From CAYYYJ01 sp964631205 (lineage in GTDB: Archaea > Aenigmatarchaeota > Aenigmatarchaeia > QMZP01 > JACQNV01): 15,267 nt of DNA. The position numbers and the translations under genes were made by a program. The stretch is taken from contig CAZVWU010000013.1 in assembly GCA_964631205.1 (NCBI GenBank), positions 1 through 15,267 of the forward strand, written 5' to 3'. How positions within the stretch are numbered: the first letter of the stretch is position 1; every line of letters starts with the position of its first letter. Below, piece by piece: positions 5,811 to 12,864 of the stretch. The notes under the pieces are model-generated. The model had not been told where the DNA came from. It saw nothing but the letters and a program-made list of their open reading frames with translations, and ran no database searches.

Positions 5811-6265
5811 GAAAAATTATCTTAATTAGTGTAATTGTGTTCATAACTATAGCAGCAACTGGAATTATAATCCAAACTTTAGAAACCCAGAAAACCGACT
5901 ACAAATTCCCGGGAGCAATCGAAGCAGTAAAACAATATTTGGATTCCTGGGACAAAAAAGACTGGCCGAATATGTATTCTGTTATTTCAGACGGCTTCAA
6001 GAAAATTGAGCCAACTGCAAAAACTTTGTCTGATTTTAGGGAATATGCTGAAGGCCAGAATATAGAAAATGTAAAAATCCTTAGTTTGAAAGAAGAATCG
6101 AATGATGGAAAGGCTGCAGTAATTTTGTATTTAGTTGAGTTTGAATTAAAAGATAGGACAAAAAAAGAATTTTCAGACAAATTTACACTCAAGTATAGGG
6201 AAGCTGATGTGATAATGGGATGGAAATTGATCCACCCTTATGGAGAGAAAATTGACACAAGTTAA
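5807..6265 (+). CDS. Membrane-anchored NTF2-like protein
   Basis: The protein has 152 residues, with a membrane anchor at about 4-24. The domain that follows begins GAIEAVKQYLDSWDKKDWPNMY, runs through a helix-rich half, and then has alternating strands (NVKILSLKEE, AAVILYLVEFEL, FSDKFTLKYRE) ending in GWKLIHPYG. A helix with W-D-x-K-D-W-x-x-M-Y, then strands ending in WKLIHP, is the usual pattern of NTF2-like or DUF4878-type envelope proteins. These mostly have unknown ligands. A good ribosome site (GAGGTAAG) lies inside the end of the preceding gene, and the start overlaps its stop as ATGA. No metal-binding residues stand out, so its part in the cluster is unclear. Confidence 0.8.
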   Translation: MRKIILISVIVFITIAATGIIIQTLETQKTDYKFPGAIEAVKQYLDSWDKKDWPNMYSVISDGFKKIEPTAKTLSDFREYAEGQNIENVKILSLKEESNDGKAAVILYLVEFELKDRTKKEFSDKFTLKYREADVIMGWKLIHPYGEKIDTS

Positions 6266-6269
6266 TGTT

Positions 6270-7292
6270 ATGAATAAATTATTAATAGTTGCTATTATTC
6301 TGGCGGTTTTGGCAGCTCTGTCAATAATCTCAGTCACAACAAAAAGTAAAATAACAGAATCTTCTGGACTCAGTTATCAAGAGCTCTGTGTAAAAAATGG
6401 CGATCAGTGGATGGTAATGGAGCCTTGGAGAGACGGGAAAAAGATGCCAGGTGAACCTTGCACAGGCTGCATGATTGGTGGAAACCATTACTGTTCACAG
6501 GAAGAATATCTAGACCACATTAAAAAAATGCGCTCATCTGATCTGGACATGCAAAATCATATGAATGAGATGATGGAACAAATGGATGATATGGATCATG
6601 GCATGATACATACAGCTAATGTAGTTAATGGTGGAAATTTGAATCAGATAGAGTCTGAAGATTTTGTTATAAAATTTAATAGGGAAAGATTGAGAGAAAA
6701 TGCACTAGAATTTGAAATATTACAGGATGGTAAACCAGTTAATAATTTGGAAATTGTGCATGAAAAAATAATGCATGTTATTCTAGTAAGAAATGATCTG
6801 GAATATTTTGATCACCTTCATCCTGAAAAAACAGGTGATGGGAAATATGCAATATCCTTCGAATTTTTGTCAGGAGGTTCCTATAGGTTATGGACAGACT
6901 TTACTGTTACCGGCAAACAGAAAATAATAAGCTTTGATTTTGAAGTAAGCGCTTCTGAAAAACCTGGAAGAGATAAACTCGGTGGGTTGGAAGTGAAAAT
7001 GGTTGGTGCTAGTGAAATAATATCAGGAAAACAACTTGAATTAAAATTCGAGGTCCTTGAAAACGGGAATAAAGTTCCCATAAAGGAAAAATTTCTGGGC
7101 GCAAATGCCCATATTATTGGAATAAGCCAAGATCTAGATGAATTCGGGCATATGCATGATGAAGATGTAGACGGGGATAATCTGCTGGAATTCAATCATG
7201 TTTTTTCTAAAAAAGGCCTGCACAAAATCTGGGTTCAGTTTTCAGTTTACGGTCTTGACAGGACAGCTGAATTTTCTATTAATGTTTTGTAG
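6270..7292 (+). CDS. Anchored Met/His-rich protein with two copies of a metal-associated beta domain
   Basis: The protein has 340 residues from the ATG at 6270, 4 nt after the preceding stop. The in-frame ATG at 6240 would overlap that gene and push the hydrophobic anchor inward. Layout: anchor (3-22); Cys region with C40, C64-TG-C67 and C75; Met/His/Asp-rich stretch (94-114, with MMEQMDDMDHGM); domain 1 (about 128-228) with H164, M168, H169 and D181-H-L-H-P; domain 2 (about 238-340) with H281 and H294-M-H296. The two domains share the order strand-ENGxxV...HIxxxxxDLxxFxHxH...Gxxxlxx.F...Y/HxxW.xF. Single copies of this kind are known from bacterial envelope proteins beside copper ATPases. 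Met and His ligands fit Cu(+)/Cu(2+) binding. Copper loading or chaperoning for the CopA encoded next is my inference. Confidence 0.85.
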   Translation: MNKLLIVAIILAVLAALSIISVTTKSKITESSGLSYQELCVKNGDQWMVMEPWRDGKKMPGEPCTGCMIGGNHYCSQEEYLDHIKKMRSSDLDMQNHMNEMMEQMDDMDHGMIHTANVVNGGNLNQIESEDFVIKFNRERLRENALEFEILQDGKPVNNLEIVHEKIMHVILVRNDLEYFDHLHPEKTGDGKYAISFEFLSGGSYRLWTDFTVTGKQKIISFDFEVSASEKPGRDKLGGLEVKMVGASEIISGKQLELKFEVLENGNKVPIKEKFLGANAHIIGISQDLDEFGHMHDEDVDGDNLLEFNHVFSKKGLHKIWVQFSVYGLDRTAEFSINVL

Positions 7293-7331
7293 TTATTTTT
7301 ACTAGTTAGAAAATTCAAATTTAATTAACTT

Positions 7332-9521
7332 ATGACTAACTCAAAAGTATCTTTTAAAATTTCAGGGATGCACTGCGCATCCTGTGCAGTCAAAATAGAA
7401 AAAGCAATCAGGAAATCGGATGGGGTAGAGGACGCTAAAGTTAATTATGCAAGCGAAAAAGCGTATATAACATATGATAGCAAGAAAACAAATGAGGAAA
7501 AAATAAAACAGATAATAAAAGAGACAGGATATATGCCTGTAGACATTAAAGACGAAGCAAAAGAAAAAGAGGCATATACCAGACAGTTGAAAAGAAAACT
7601 GTTTATCGGAATTATATTTACAGTCTTTATTGTAATCGGAAGCTTCCCTGAATTTTTCTCTTTCGCACCTCCTATACTAAATAATTATTTTGTTTTGCTG
7701 ATACTGACTACACCTGTCCAGTTTTGGGTCGGCTCGCAGTTTTACAAAAGCACTTGGACTGCATTAAAAAATAAGACAGCTGACATGAACACTTTAATAG
7801 CTGTTGGAACTTCTGCAGCTTATTTTTACAGTCTGGTTATTGCTTTAAACCCTTCTCTTGGGTCCGCTATGTATTTCGATACCGCCGCCGTGATAATTAC
7901 CCTAATAATTCTTGGAAGGTACTTTGAGGCAATTGCAAAAGGAAGGACGTCAGAAGCAATAAAAAAGTTGATTGGCTTGCAGGCAAAAACAGCTACTGTG
8001 ATCAGGGATGGTAAAGAAAAGCAGATACCAATAGAGGAAGTTATTCCCGGAGATATTATATTGGTTAAGCCAGGAGAAAAGATATCGGTTGATGGAACGG
8101 TTCTTGAAGGATATTCTGCTGTTGATGAAAAAATGATAACAGGGGAAAGCATCCCTGTTTCAAAGAAAAAAGGCGATACTTTAATAGGCGCCACAATAAA
8201 CAAATCAGGCCTGCTCAAATTCCGAGCAACCAAAGTTGGAAAAGACACAATGCTTGCGCAGATTGTGAAGTTTGTTGAGGAAGCACAGGGATCAAAAGCT
8301 CCAATACAAAGGCTTGCTGACAAAATCTCAGCTTATTTTGTCCCCTCAGTGATTTTGATAGCTTTGATTTCATTTTCTTTATGGTATCTGACAGGAAATA
8401 GTTTCGTATTTTCCCTCACAATTTTCATTTCAGTCCTCATAATAGCCTGCCCATGTGCCTTGGGTTTGGCTACGCCAACTGCAATCATGGTAGGGACAGG
8501 AAAGGGTGCTGAAAGCGGCATACTGATAAGGAATGGAGAGTCCCTTGAAATAGCGCATAAAATAGATGCAGTTCTTTTTGATAAGACAGGGACCCTGACA
8601 AAAGGTGAGCCTGGGGTCACAGATATTGTTCCATACGGAAACTATTCAGTTTCTGACGTCCTAAGGTATGCATCAATTGCTGAAAAAGGCTCAGAGCACC
8701 CAATAGGCGAGGCTATTCTGAAAGATGCAAAGGAAAAGAAAATTCCTATTCTTGCCGGGAAAAACCATCAGACAATTCCTGGGAAAGGGATAAAGGCAGA
8801 TTATAATGGAAAAACAATTTTCATATGTACAAAAAAATTTTTGAATGAAAAGAAAATAATTGTTGGAAAAAATGTAGAAAATAAAATAGAAAGTCTGGAA
8901 AAAGAAGGGAAGACAACTGTTCTTGTTGGGATTGAAAAGCAGTTTATTGGAATTATTTCTGTCGCAGACACACTCAAAGAGAATTCATGGCAGGCAGTTG
9001 AAGAGTTAAAGAAGATGGGAAAAGAAGTTATAATGATAACCGGGGATAACAGGAAGACAGCAGAAGCAATTGCAAAAAAGCTCGGAATAAAAAAAATCCT
9101 GGCAGAAGTTTTGCCTGCAGATAAATTGGATGGAATAAAAAAACTCCAGAGAGAAGGGAAAATAGTTGCAATGGTCGGTGATGGGATTAATGATGCGCCT
9201 GCTTTGGCGCAGGCTGATCTAGGAATTGCCCTAGGCTCCGGTACAGACATCGCAATAGAGACAGGCGGAATAGTTCTGGTAAAAAACGATTTGATGGATG
9301 TTGTAAAATCGATAAAACTTAGCGGTTACACAGTAAAAAAAATAAAGCAGAACCTTTTCTGGGCATTTGTTTACAATACAGCTGGAATACCAATAGCAGC
9401 TGGTTTACTCTACCCATTCACAGGGTTCTTGTTAAATCCTGTGATAGCAGCAGCTGCAATGGCTTTCTCCTCTGTTTCTGTTGTCGGAAACTCCTTGCTC
9501 ATGAAGAGGTATAAAAACTGA
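7332..9521 (+). CDS. copA: P1B-1 type Cu(+)-exporting ATPase CopA
   Basis: The protein has 729 residues, full length for the family with one N-terminal metal-binding domain. It pumps Cu(+) (or Ag(+)) out of the cytosol at the expense of ATP. Visible landmarks are GMHCASC at 12-18 (HMA domain), TGES at 270-273 (actuator), CPC at 373-375 in the transport span, and DKTGTLT with phosphorylated Asp417. SEHP is at 454-457 (nucleotide domain), TGDN at 570-573 and GDGINDAP at 616-623. The late spans carry N674...Y681-N682 and M710-x2-S713-S714, the pattern of the Cu(+)-specific P1B-1 subgroup. The start has no clear ribosome site and lies 39 nt after the previous stop, so a weak own promoter is possible. 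It is the last gene of the cluster and gives it its most certain function. Confidence 0.97.
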   Translation: MTNSKVSFKISGMHCASCAVKIEKAIRKSDGVEDAKVNYASEKAYITYDSKKTNEEKIKQIIKETGYMPVDIKDEAKEKEAYTRQLKRKLFIGIIFTVFIVIGSFPEFFSFAPPILNNYFVLLILTTPVQFWVGSQFYKSTWTALKNKTADMNTLIAVGTSAAYFYSLVIALNPSLGSAMYFDTAAVIITLIILGRYFEAIAKGRTSEAIKKLIGLQAKTATVIRDGKEKQIPIEEVIPGDIILVKPGEKISVDGTVLEGYSAVDEKMITGESIPVSKKKGDTLIGATINKSGLLKFRATKVGKDTMLAQIVKFVEEAQGSKAPIQRLADKISAYFVPSVILIALISFSLWYLTGNSFVFSLTIFISVLIIACPCALGLATPTAIMVGTGKGAESGILIRNGESLEIAHKIDAVLFDKTGTLTKGEPGVTDIVPYGNYSVSDVLRYASIAEKGSEHPIGEAILKDAKEKKIPILAGKNHQTIPGKGIKADYNGKTIFICTKKFLNEKKIIVGKNVENKIESLEKEGKTTVLVGIEKQFIGIISVADTLKENSWQAVEELKKMGKEVIMITGDNRKTAEAIAKKLGIKKILAEVLPADKLDGIKKLQREGKIVAMVGDGINDAPALAQADLGIALGSGTDIAIETGGIVLVKNDLMDVVKSIKLSGYTVKKIKQNLFWAFVYNTAGIPIAAGLLYPFTGFLLNPVIAAAAMAFSSVSVVGNSLLMKRYKN

Positions 9522-9557
9522 TAGAAGGTTATATAACACTGTTATATCAGGCTATCA
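9519..9557 (+). terminator. Two-tier inverted repeat at the end of copA
   Basis: TGATAG (9519-9524, including the copA stop) pairs with CTATCA (9552-9557). Inside it, ATATAAC (9531-9537) pairs with GTTATAT (9541-9547) around ACT. The core also contains the 10-bp palindrome GTTATATAAC. No T-run follows, so it may be an RNA 3'-end structure or an operator rather than a classical terminator. Confidence 0.4.
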
Positions 9558-9561
9558 TTAA

Positions 9562-9613
9562 GTGCTTTAAATCACCCTAAAGTAGCAAAAGTATATAAAG
9601 CTTTATAAAGCTT
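9562..9613 (+). promoter_or_regulatory. Palindromes and a TATA-like box in the gene-free stretch after copA
   Basis: GTGCTTTAAATCAC (9562-9575) is a near-palindrome with one mismatched pair. GTATATAAAG (9591-9600) is a TATA-like box. AAGCTTTATAAAGCTT (9598-9613) is a perfect 16-bp palindrome overlapping that box. This suggests a regulated promoter with an expected start near 9620, some 160 nt ahead of the TrmB-family gene. Between 9614 and 9670 I see no ORF and no convincing tRNA; a weak pairing CTGCCA (9615-9620) with TGGTAG (9660-9665) is the only structure noticed. Confidence 0.4.
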
Positions 9614-9673
9614 ACTGCCATAAGTTGGGTAGTAATACTGGGTGTTCTCAGCTGTAAGTGGTAGCTAAATAAG

Positions 9674-9682
9674 TATTTAAAC
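9674..9682 (+). promoter_or_regulatory. TATA box for the TrmB-family gene
   Basis: TATTTAAAC is identical to the box at 781-789. Transcription would start near 9700-9705. This gives a leader of about 80 nt to the ATG at 9782, long enough to contain the inverted repeat at 9724-9764. Confidence 0.55.
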
Positions 9683-9723
9683 AAGGAAAATGTAATATAA
9701 TAACAAGCAGGCTAAAAATAGAT

Positions 9724-9764
9724 GAAACTGATTTCAGATAAATTGGTAAATAGAAATCAGTTTC
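9724..9764 (+). repeat. Perfect 12-bp inverted repeat ahead of the TrmB-family gene
   Basis: GAAACTGATTTC (9724-9735) and GAAATCAGTTTC (9753-9764) are exact reverse complements, separated by 17 nt. It is either a dyad operator downstream of the promoter or a leader RNA hairpin ending 17 nt before the ATG at 9782. It also argues against the ATG at 9722 as the real start, since the repeat would then be inside the coding region. Confidence 0.7.
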
Positions 9765-9781
9765 CAATAGGAAGATTCAAT

Positions 9782-10564
9782 ATGGTAATGTCAAACGATA
9801 TATTAGATGCATTGAAAGGCATAGGGATGAACCTTTACGAGAGGAAAATTTATGTAGCCCTTCTGGCAAAAGGAATAGCCACAGCTGGGGAGGTTTCTGG
9901 CATTGCCAAAGTTCCAAGATCCCGTTCTTATGATATCCTTGAAAGCCTTGCAGATAAGGGTTTTGTTGTTCTGCAGCCTTCCAAGCCAATAAAATATGTA
10001 GCCCTTGAGCCGAAGGATGCTCTGGAAAGGGTAAAACACAATCTGGAAAAGAAACATCTGGAAACACAGGAAAGGATTGATAAGCTTGCTGCTTCCCCAA
10101 TTCTGGAACAATTGGAAACTGTTTACAAAGAAGGCCTAAGCCTTGTCCAGCCTTTTGAAATGACAGGCACAATAAAAGGCAAAGATGCAGTAAACCAACA
10201 CATGAGGGCAATCTTCAAAAAAGCAAAAAGCAAGATCACAATTGTCACAACAAAGAATGGCCATGCAGACCTGCATTCAACACACTATAATGTTCTAAAG
10301 AAACTTTCAAAAAAAGGAGTCAAGATAAAACTCTATGCTCCCCTCGAGAAAGATTCTCCAATCTGGGAGGGTGTTGCAGAAGTCAAGCATATAGAACAGC
10401 CAGCAGGCAGGCTATATACAATTGATGATGAACATGTCATGATGGCTTTAACAGATGGCGACAAGACACACGATACGCAGGACATTCTTTTCTGGGCACA
10501 ATCGCCCCACGTTGTAAAAGAAGTAATGGAGCCTTTTATTAACCAGATTGGTGCAAAGAAATGA
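9782..10564 (+). CDS. TrmB-family transcription regulator
   Basis: The protein has 260 residues from the ATG at 9782, which has a partial GGAAG ribosome site. An in-frame ATG at 9722 adds 20 residues that are coded by an inverted repeat and unlike the family, so I prefer 9782 (9788 is also possible). Residues 16-75 form a winged helix of TrmB type: LYERKIYVALLAKGIATAGE, then VPRSRSYDILESLADKGFV as recognition helix and wing. A coiled linker (about 80-120) follows. The C-terminal half (about 140-255) has KITIVTT and KIKLYAPL strands like the TrmB effector or PLD-like sensor domain. Family members respond to sugars or other metabolites. Here no ligand can be assigned and the nearest genes give no sugar context. 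Autoregulation through the upstream palindromes is plausible. Confidence 0.85.
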   Translation: MVMSNDILDALKGIGMNLYERKIYVALLAKGIATAGEVSGIAKVPRSRSYDILESLADKGFVVLQPSKPIKYVALEPKDALERVKHNLEKKHLETQERIDKLAASPILEQLETVYKEGLSLVQPFEMTGTIKGKDAVNQHMRAIFKKAKSKITIVTTKNGHADLHSTHYNVLKKLSKKGVKIKLYAPLEKDSPIWEGVAEVKHIEQPAGRLYTIDDEHVMMALTDGDKTHDTQDILFWAQSPHVVKEVMEPFINQIGAKK

Positions 10565-10575
10565 TCTACTCCATA

Positions 10576-10592
10576 AAAATAAATATTTTTTT
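10576..10592 (+). terminator. Oligo-T terminator after the TrmB-family gene
   Basis: A T7 run (10586-10592) preceded by an A-rich arm (AAAAATAAAT) lies 11-28 nt after the stop. This fits archaeal oligo-T termination, with a weak stem at most. Confidence 0.4.
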
Positions 10593-10603
10593 CTAGACTG
10601 CTT

Positions 10604-10614
10604 AATATTTAAAC
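10604..10614 (+). promoter_or_regulatory. TATA box for topA
   Basis: AATATTTAAAC lies 26-36 nt before the ATG at 10640, so the transcript would have almost no leader. That agrees with the missing ribosome site. Confidence 0.5.
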
Positions 10615-10639
10615 CCTCAGTCCTGTAAGTTTAAAAACT

Positions 10640-12832
10640 ATGGGCTATACACTTCTGATTAGCGAAAAACCTTCAGCTGCGAAAAAAATAGCAGAGTCTT
10701 TGGCAGACAATGACTTCAATGAGGTAAAGAGGGAAGGCGCAAGTTTTTATAAAATAAGAAGGGGAGGGAAGGAAATAATTGTCGCGCCTGCGGCAGGTCA
10801 TCTCTTTGTTCTCGCTGAAAAAAAACTTGGAAAAAACTGGACATACCCTGTTTTTGATATAGAATGGATCCCCATCTTTGAAGCCAACAAAAATAACACA
10901 TGGTCAAAAAAATATTTTGAGAACCTAGAATTTCTTGTCAAGGGCGCCGACAACATAATTTCCGCAACTGACTATGATATCGAAGGGTCTGTCATAGCTT
11001 ACAATATAATCAGATTTATCTGTAAAAAAACCACAGGAAAAAGAATGAAGTTTTCGACCCTCACAAAAGGAGACCTTGTCGAAGCCTATGAAAACGCCTC
11101 GCCTAAGCTTGACTTCCCCCAAATAGAAGCAGGTTTGGCCCGCCATTTTTTAGATTATTTCTGGGGAATAAACATATCAAGGGCGCTCACACTCGCACTC
11201 AAGGCTGCAGGAGGCTACAAAACCCTTTCAACAGGGAGAGTCCAGGGGCCCACCCTCAGTATTCTGGAAAAAAAGCAAAAAGAAATTCAGGCTTTTAAGC
11301 CCGTCCCTTTCTGGGAAATTTATGCTAAAGTGGAGAAAACAGACGAGGCAAGGAAAAAGAATCTTGATAATGAGGCTAAAGCCACCCTAAACGAGTTCAT
11401 AGCCCGCCATTTTTTAGACAAATTCTGGGAAAAAACAAAAGCAGAAGCAATATTCAGAAAAATAAAACCAGAAAAACAAGCTGGAGTCATTAGCGTAGAT
11501 AAAAAAGAATCCAAGTTAAAGCCCCCAACTCCTTTTGACCTCACAACATTGCAAAGAGAATCCTACAACCTTTTTGGTTTTTCGCCGAAACAGACCCTGG
11601 ATATTGCACAAGCACTGTATGAAATGGGAGCTATATCTTATCCAAGGACTTCTTCCCAAAAGCTGCCAGAAAAAATAGGATATCTGGAAATAATAAAAAA
11701 GCTTTCCAAAAAACTAGCCTATTCAGAGCTTTGTGAAAAGCTTCTAAAAAAGCCTAAGCTAAAACCCAATGAAGGCCCCAAAGAAGATCCTGCCCATCCT
11801 TCAATCTTCCCTACAATAGATATACCAAGCCTAAAAGAGTTAAACCCGCAGCAGGCAAAGCTATATGACCTTATTGTAAAAAGATTTTTGTCAGTGTTCG
11901 CAGACCCTGCAATAAGAGAATACATATCTGTAAAACTAGATATTAAAGGCGAAGTCTTTGTTGCAAGCGGCGTGAGAACAATCCAAGCGAACTGGATAGA
12001 TTTCTACAGACCTTATGCAAAATTTAAAGAACAATTATTGCCTGAGATGGCAAAAGGTGATATAGTAAATATTAAAAAAATCGAGATGCTGGAAAAAGAG
12101 ACACAGCCGCCGGCAAGATATACACAAGCCTCAATACTAAAAGAACTGGAAGATCTGAGCCTGGGAACAAAAGCTACAAGGGCGCAGATACTTCAGATTC
12201 TTTATAACAGGGGNNNNNNNNNNGCTTTGATTTTGCAAACCCTTTATGATAGGGGTTACATAAAAGAAAAATCCATTATAGTCACAAAATTAGGTGAAGT
12301 TGTCGCAGACTCCCTAGAAAAATATTGTCCGGATATTGTTTCTGTTGATTTAACAAGGATGTTTGATCAAGGAATGGAAGCAATACAGGAAGAAAAAAAG
12401 ACAAAAGAAGAGCTGATAGATTCAGCTCAGGAGACTCTGGATAAAACATTAAACAATTTTAAAAAAAATGAGAAGAGTATAGGATCTTTGCTGATCGAGG
12501 GCATAAGGGAAGTTATGAGAGAAGAGAGCACAGTAGGTAAGTGCAAATGTTCAGGAGACCTTGTAATCAGGATGTCAAAAGCAAAGAAAAGATTCATAGG
12601 GTGTACAGGCTATCCAAATTGCACAGAGACGTTCTCTTTGCCACACAAAGGTATACTTACAACGATGCCACAGACTTGCGGAAAGTGTGGGTTGAAAATA
12701 GTTTCTGTAAAGAATTTCAAGAAAAAACCATGGAGATTATGCGTCCGCTGCGGTTTTGTCACAGGGAAAAAACAAGAGGAAGAGATAATATCCTCAGATA
12801 ATCTTAAGGAATCTAAGACCAAAAGAAGCTAG
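10640..12832 (+). CDS. topA: DNA topoisomerase I (type IA), with an assembly gap
   Basis: This is a type IA topoisomerase, which relaxes negative supercoils through a transient 5'-phosphotyrosine link. The Toprim domain opens with YTLLISEKPSAAKKIAE and has the D-x-D-x-E cluster in ATDYDIEGSVIAYN (about 109-122). LSTGRVQGPTLSILE (about 196-210) is typical, as is the active-site block GAISYPRTSSQKLP with catalytic Tyr near 334. GTKATRAQI (about 508-516) belongs to the late core. The C-terminus carries two zinc-finger-like modules: CKC...CTGYPNC (about 633-659) and CGKC...CVRC (about 678-702). The N-run at 12214-12223 splits the gene. The frame happens to stay open, but the residues on both sides repeat each other, so the printed protein is probably about 15 residues too long. 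It also holds a 28-nt near-repeat (separate entry). It is unrelated to the metal cluster. Confidence 0.95.
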   Translation: MGYTLLISEKPSAAKKIAESLADNDFNEVKREGASFYKIRRGGKEIIVAPAAGHLFVLAEKKLGKNWTYPVFDIEWIPIFEANKNNTWSKKYFENLEFLVKGADNIISATDYDIEGSVIAYNIIRFICKKTTGKRMKFSTLTKGDLVEAYENASPKLDFPQIEAGLARHFLDYFWGINISRALTLALKAAGGYKTLSTGRVQGPTLSILEKKQKEIQAFKPVPFWEIYAKVEKTDEARKKNLDNEAKATLNEFIARHFLDKFWEKTKAEAIFRKIKPEKQAGVISVDKKESKLKPPTPFDLTTLQRESYNLFGFSPKQTLDIAQALYEMGAISYPRTSSQKLPEKIGYLEIIKKLSKKLAYSELCEKLLKKPKLKPNEGPKEDPAHPSIFPTIDIPSLKELNPQQAKLYDLIVKRFLSVFADPAIREYISVKLDIKGEVFVASGVRTIQANWIDFYRPYAKFKEQLLPEMAKGDIVNIKKIEMLEKETQPPARYTQASILKELEDLSLGTKATRAQILQILYNRXXXXALILQTLYDRGYIKEKSIIVTKLGEVVADSLEKYCPDIVSVDLTRMFDQGMEAIQEEKKTKEELIDSAQETLDKTLNNFKKNEKSIGSLLIEGIREVMREESTVGKCKCSGDLVIRMSKAKKRFIGCTGYPNCTETFSLPHKGILTTMPQTCGKCGLKIVSVKNFKKKPWRLCVRCGFVTGKKQEEEIISSDNLKESKTKRS
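11138..11429 (+). repeat. 28-nt near-identical direct repeat inside topA
   Basis: The 17 nt GCCCGCCATTTTTTAGA occur at 11138-11154 and 11402-11418. The match goes on with ATTCTGGG-type sequence to 11165 and 11429 (25 of 28 identical), in the same frame. The encoded peptides are ARHFLDYFWG (a conserved part of the family core) and ARHFLDKFWE (in a normally variable region). Confidence 0.85.
12214..12223. other. Ten-N scaffold gap inside topA with homologous flanks
   Basis: The 32 nt before the gap (12182-12213) and the 32 nt after it (12224-12255) align without gaps at 21 of 32 positions. They encode AQILQILYNRG and ALILQTLYDRG. The family normally has this segment once, so the two contigs overlap in content but are not identical in sequence. 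Confidence 0.95.
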
Positions 12833-12842
12833 TTGAAATACC

Positions 12843-12864
12843 CAAAAGAAAACAAGAGCTTTTG
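12843..12864. terminator. Hairpin between the convergent topA and radB genes
   Basis: CAAAAG (12843-12848) and CTTTTG (12859-12864) form a 6-bp stem in the 32-bp space between the two stop codons. It could serve both strands, but is weak and lacks a long T-run. Confidence 0.3.

Noticed and set aside
7826..8323. Long antisense ORF inside copA
   Set aside because: It lies fully opposite a well-supported ATPase gene, with Ser/Pro/Phe-rich low-complexity translation typical of a shadow frame. Similar antisense ORFs in the window (for example 8801-9250, 9777-10211, 14845-15237) were dropped for the same reason.
9614..9670. tRNA or small structured RNA after the TATA-like box
   Set aside because: No cloverleaf, no GGTTC-type T-arm and only one weak 6-bp pairing; not enough to call an RNA gene.
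9722..9781. Upstream start of the TrmB-family gene
   Set aside because: No ribosome site, and most of the added coding sequence is a perfect inverted repeat with its loop.
12541..12801. Plus-strand ORF of 86 codons in another frame at the end of topA
   Set aside because: It overlaps the zinc-finger coding end of topA, whose cysteine spacing shows that frame to be the real one.
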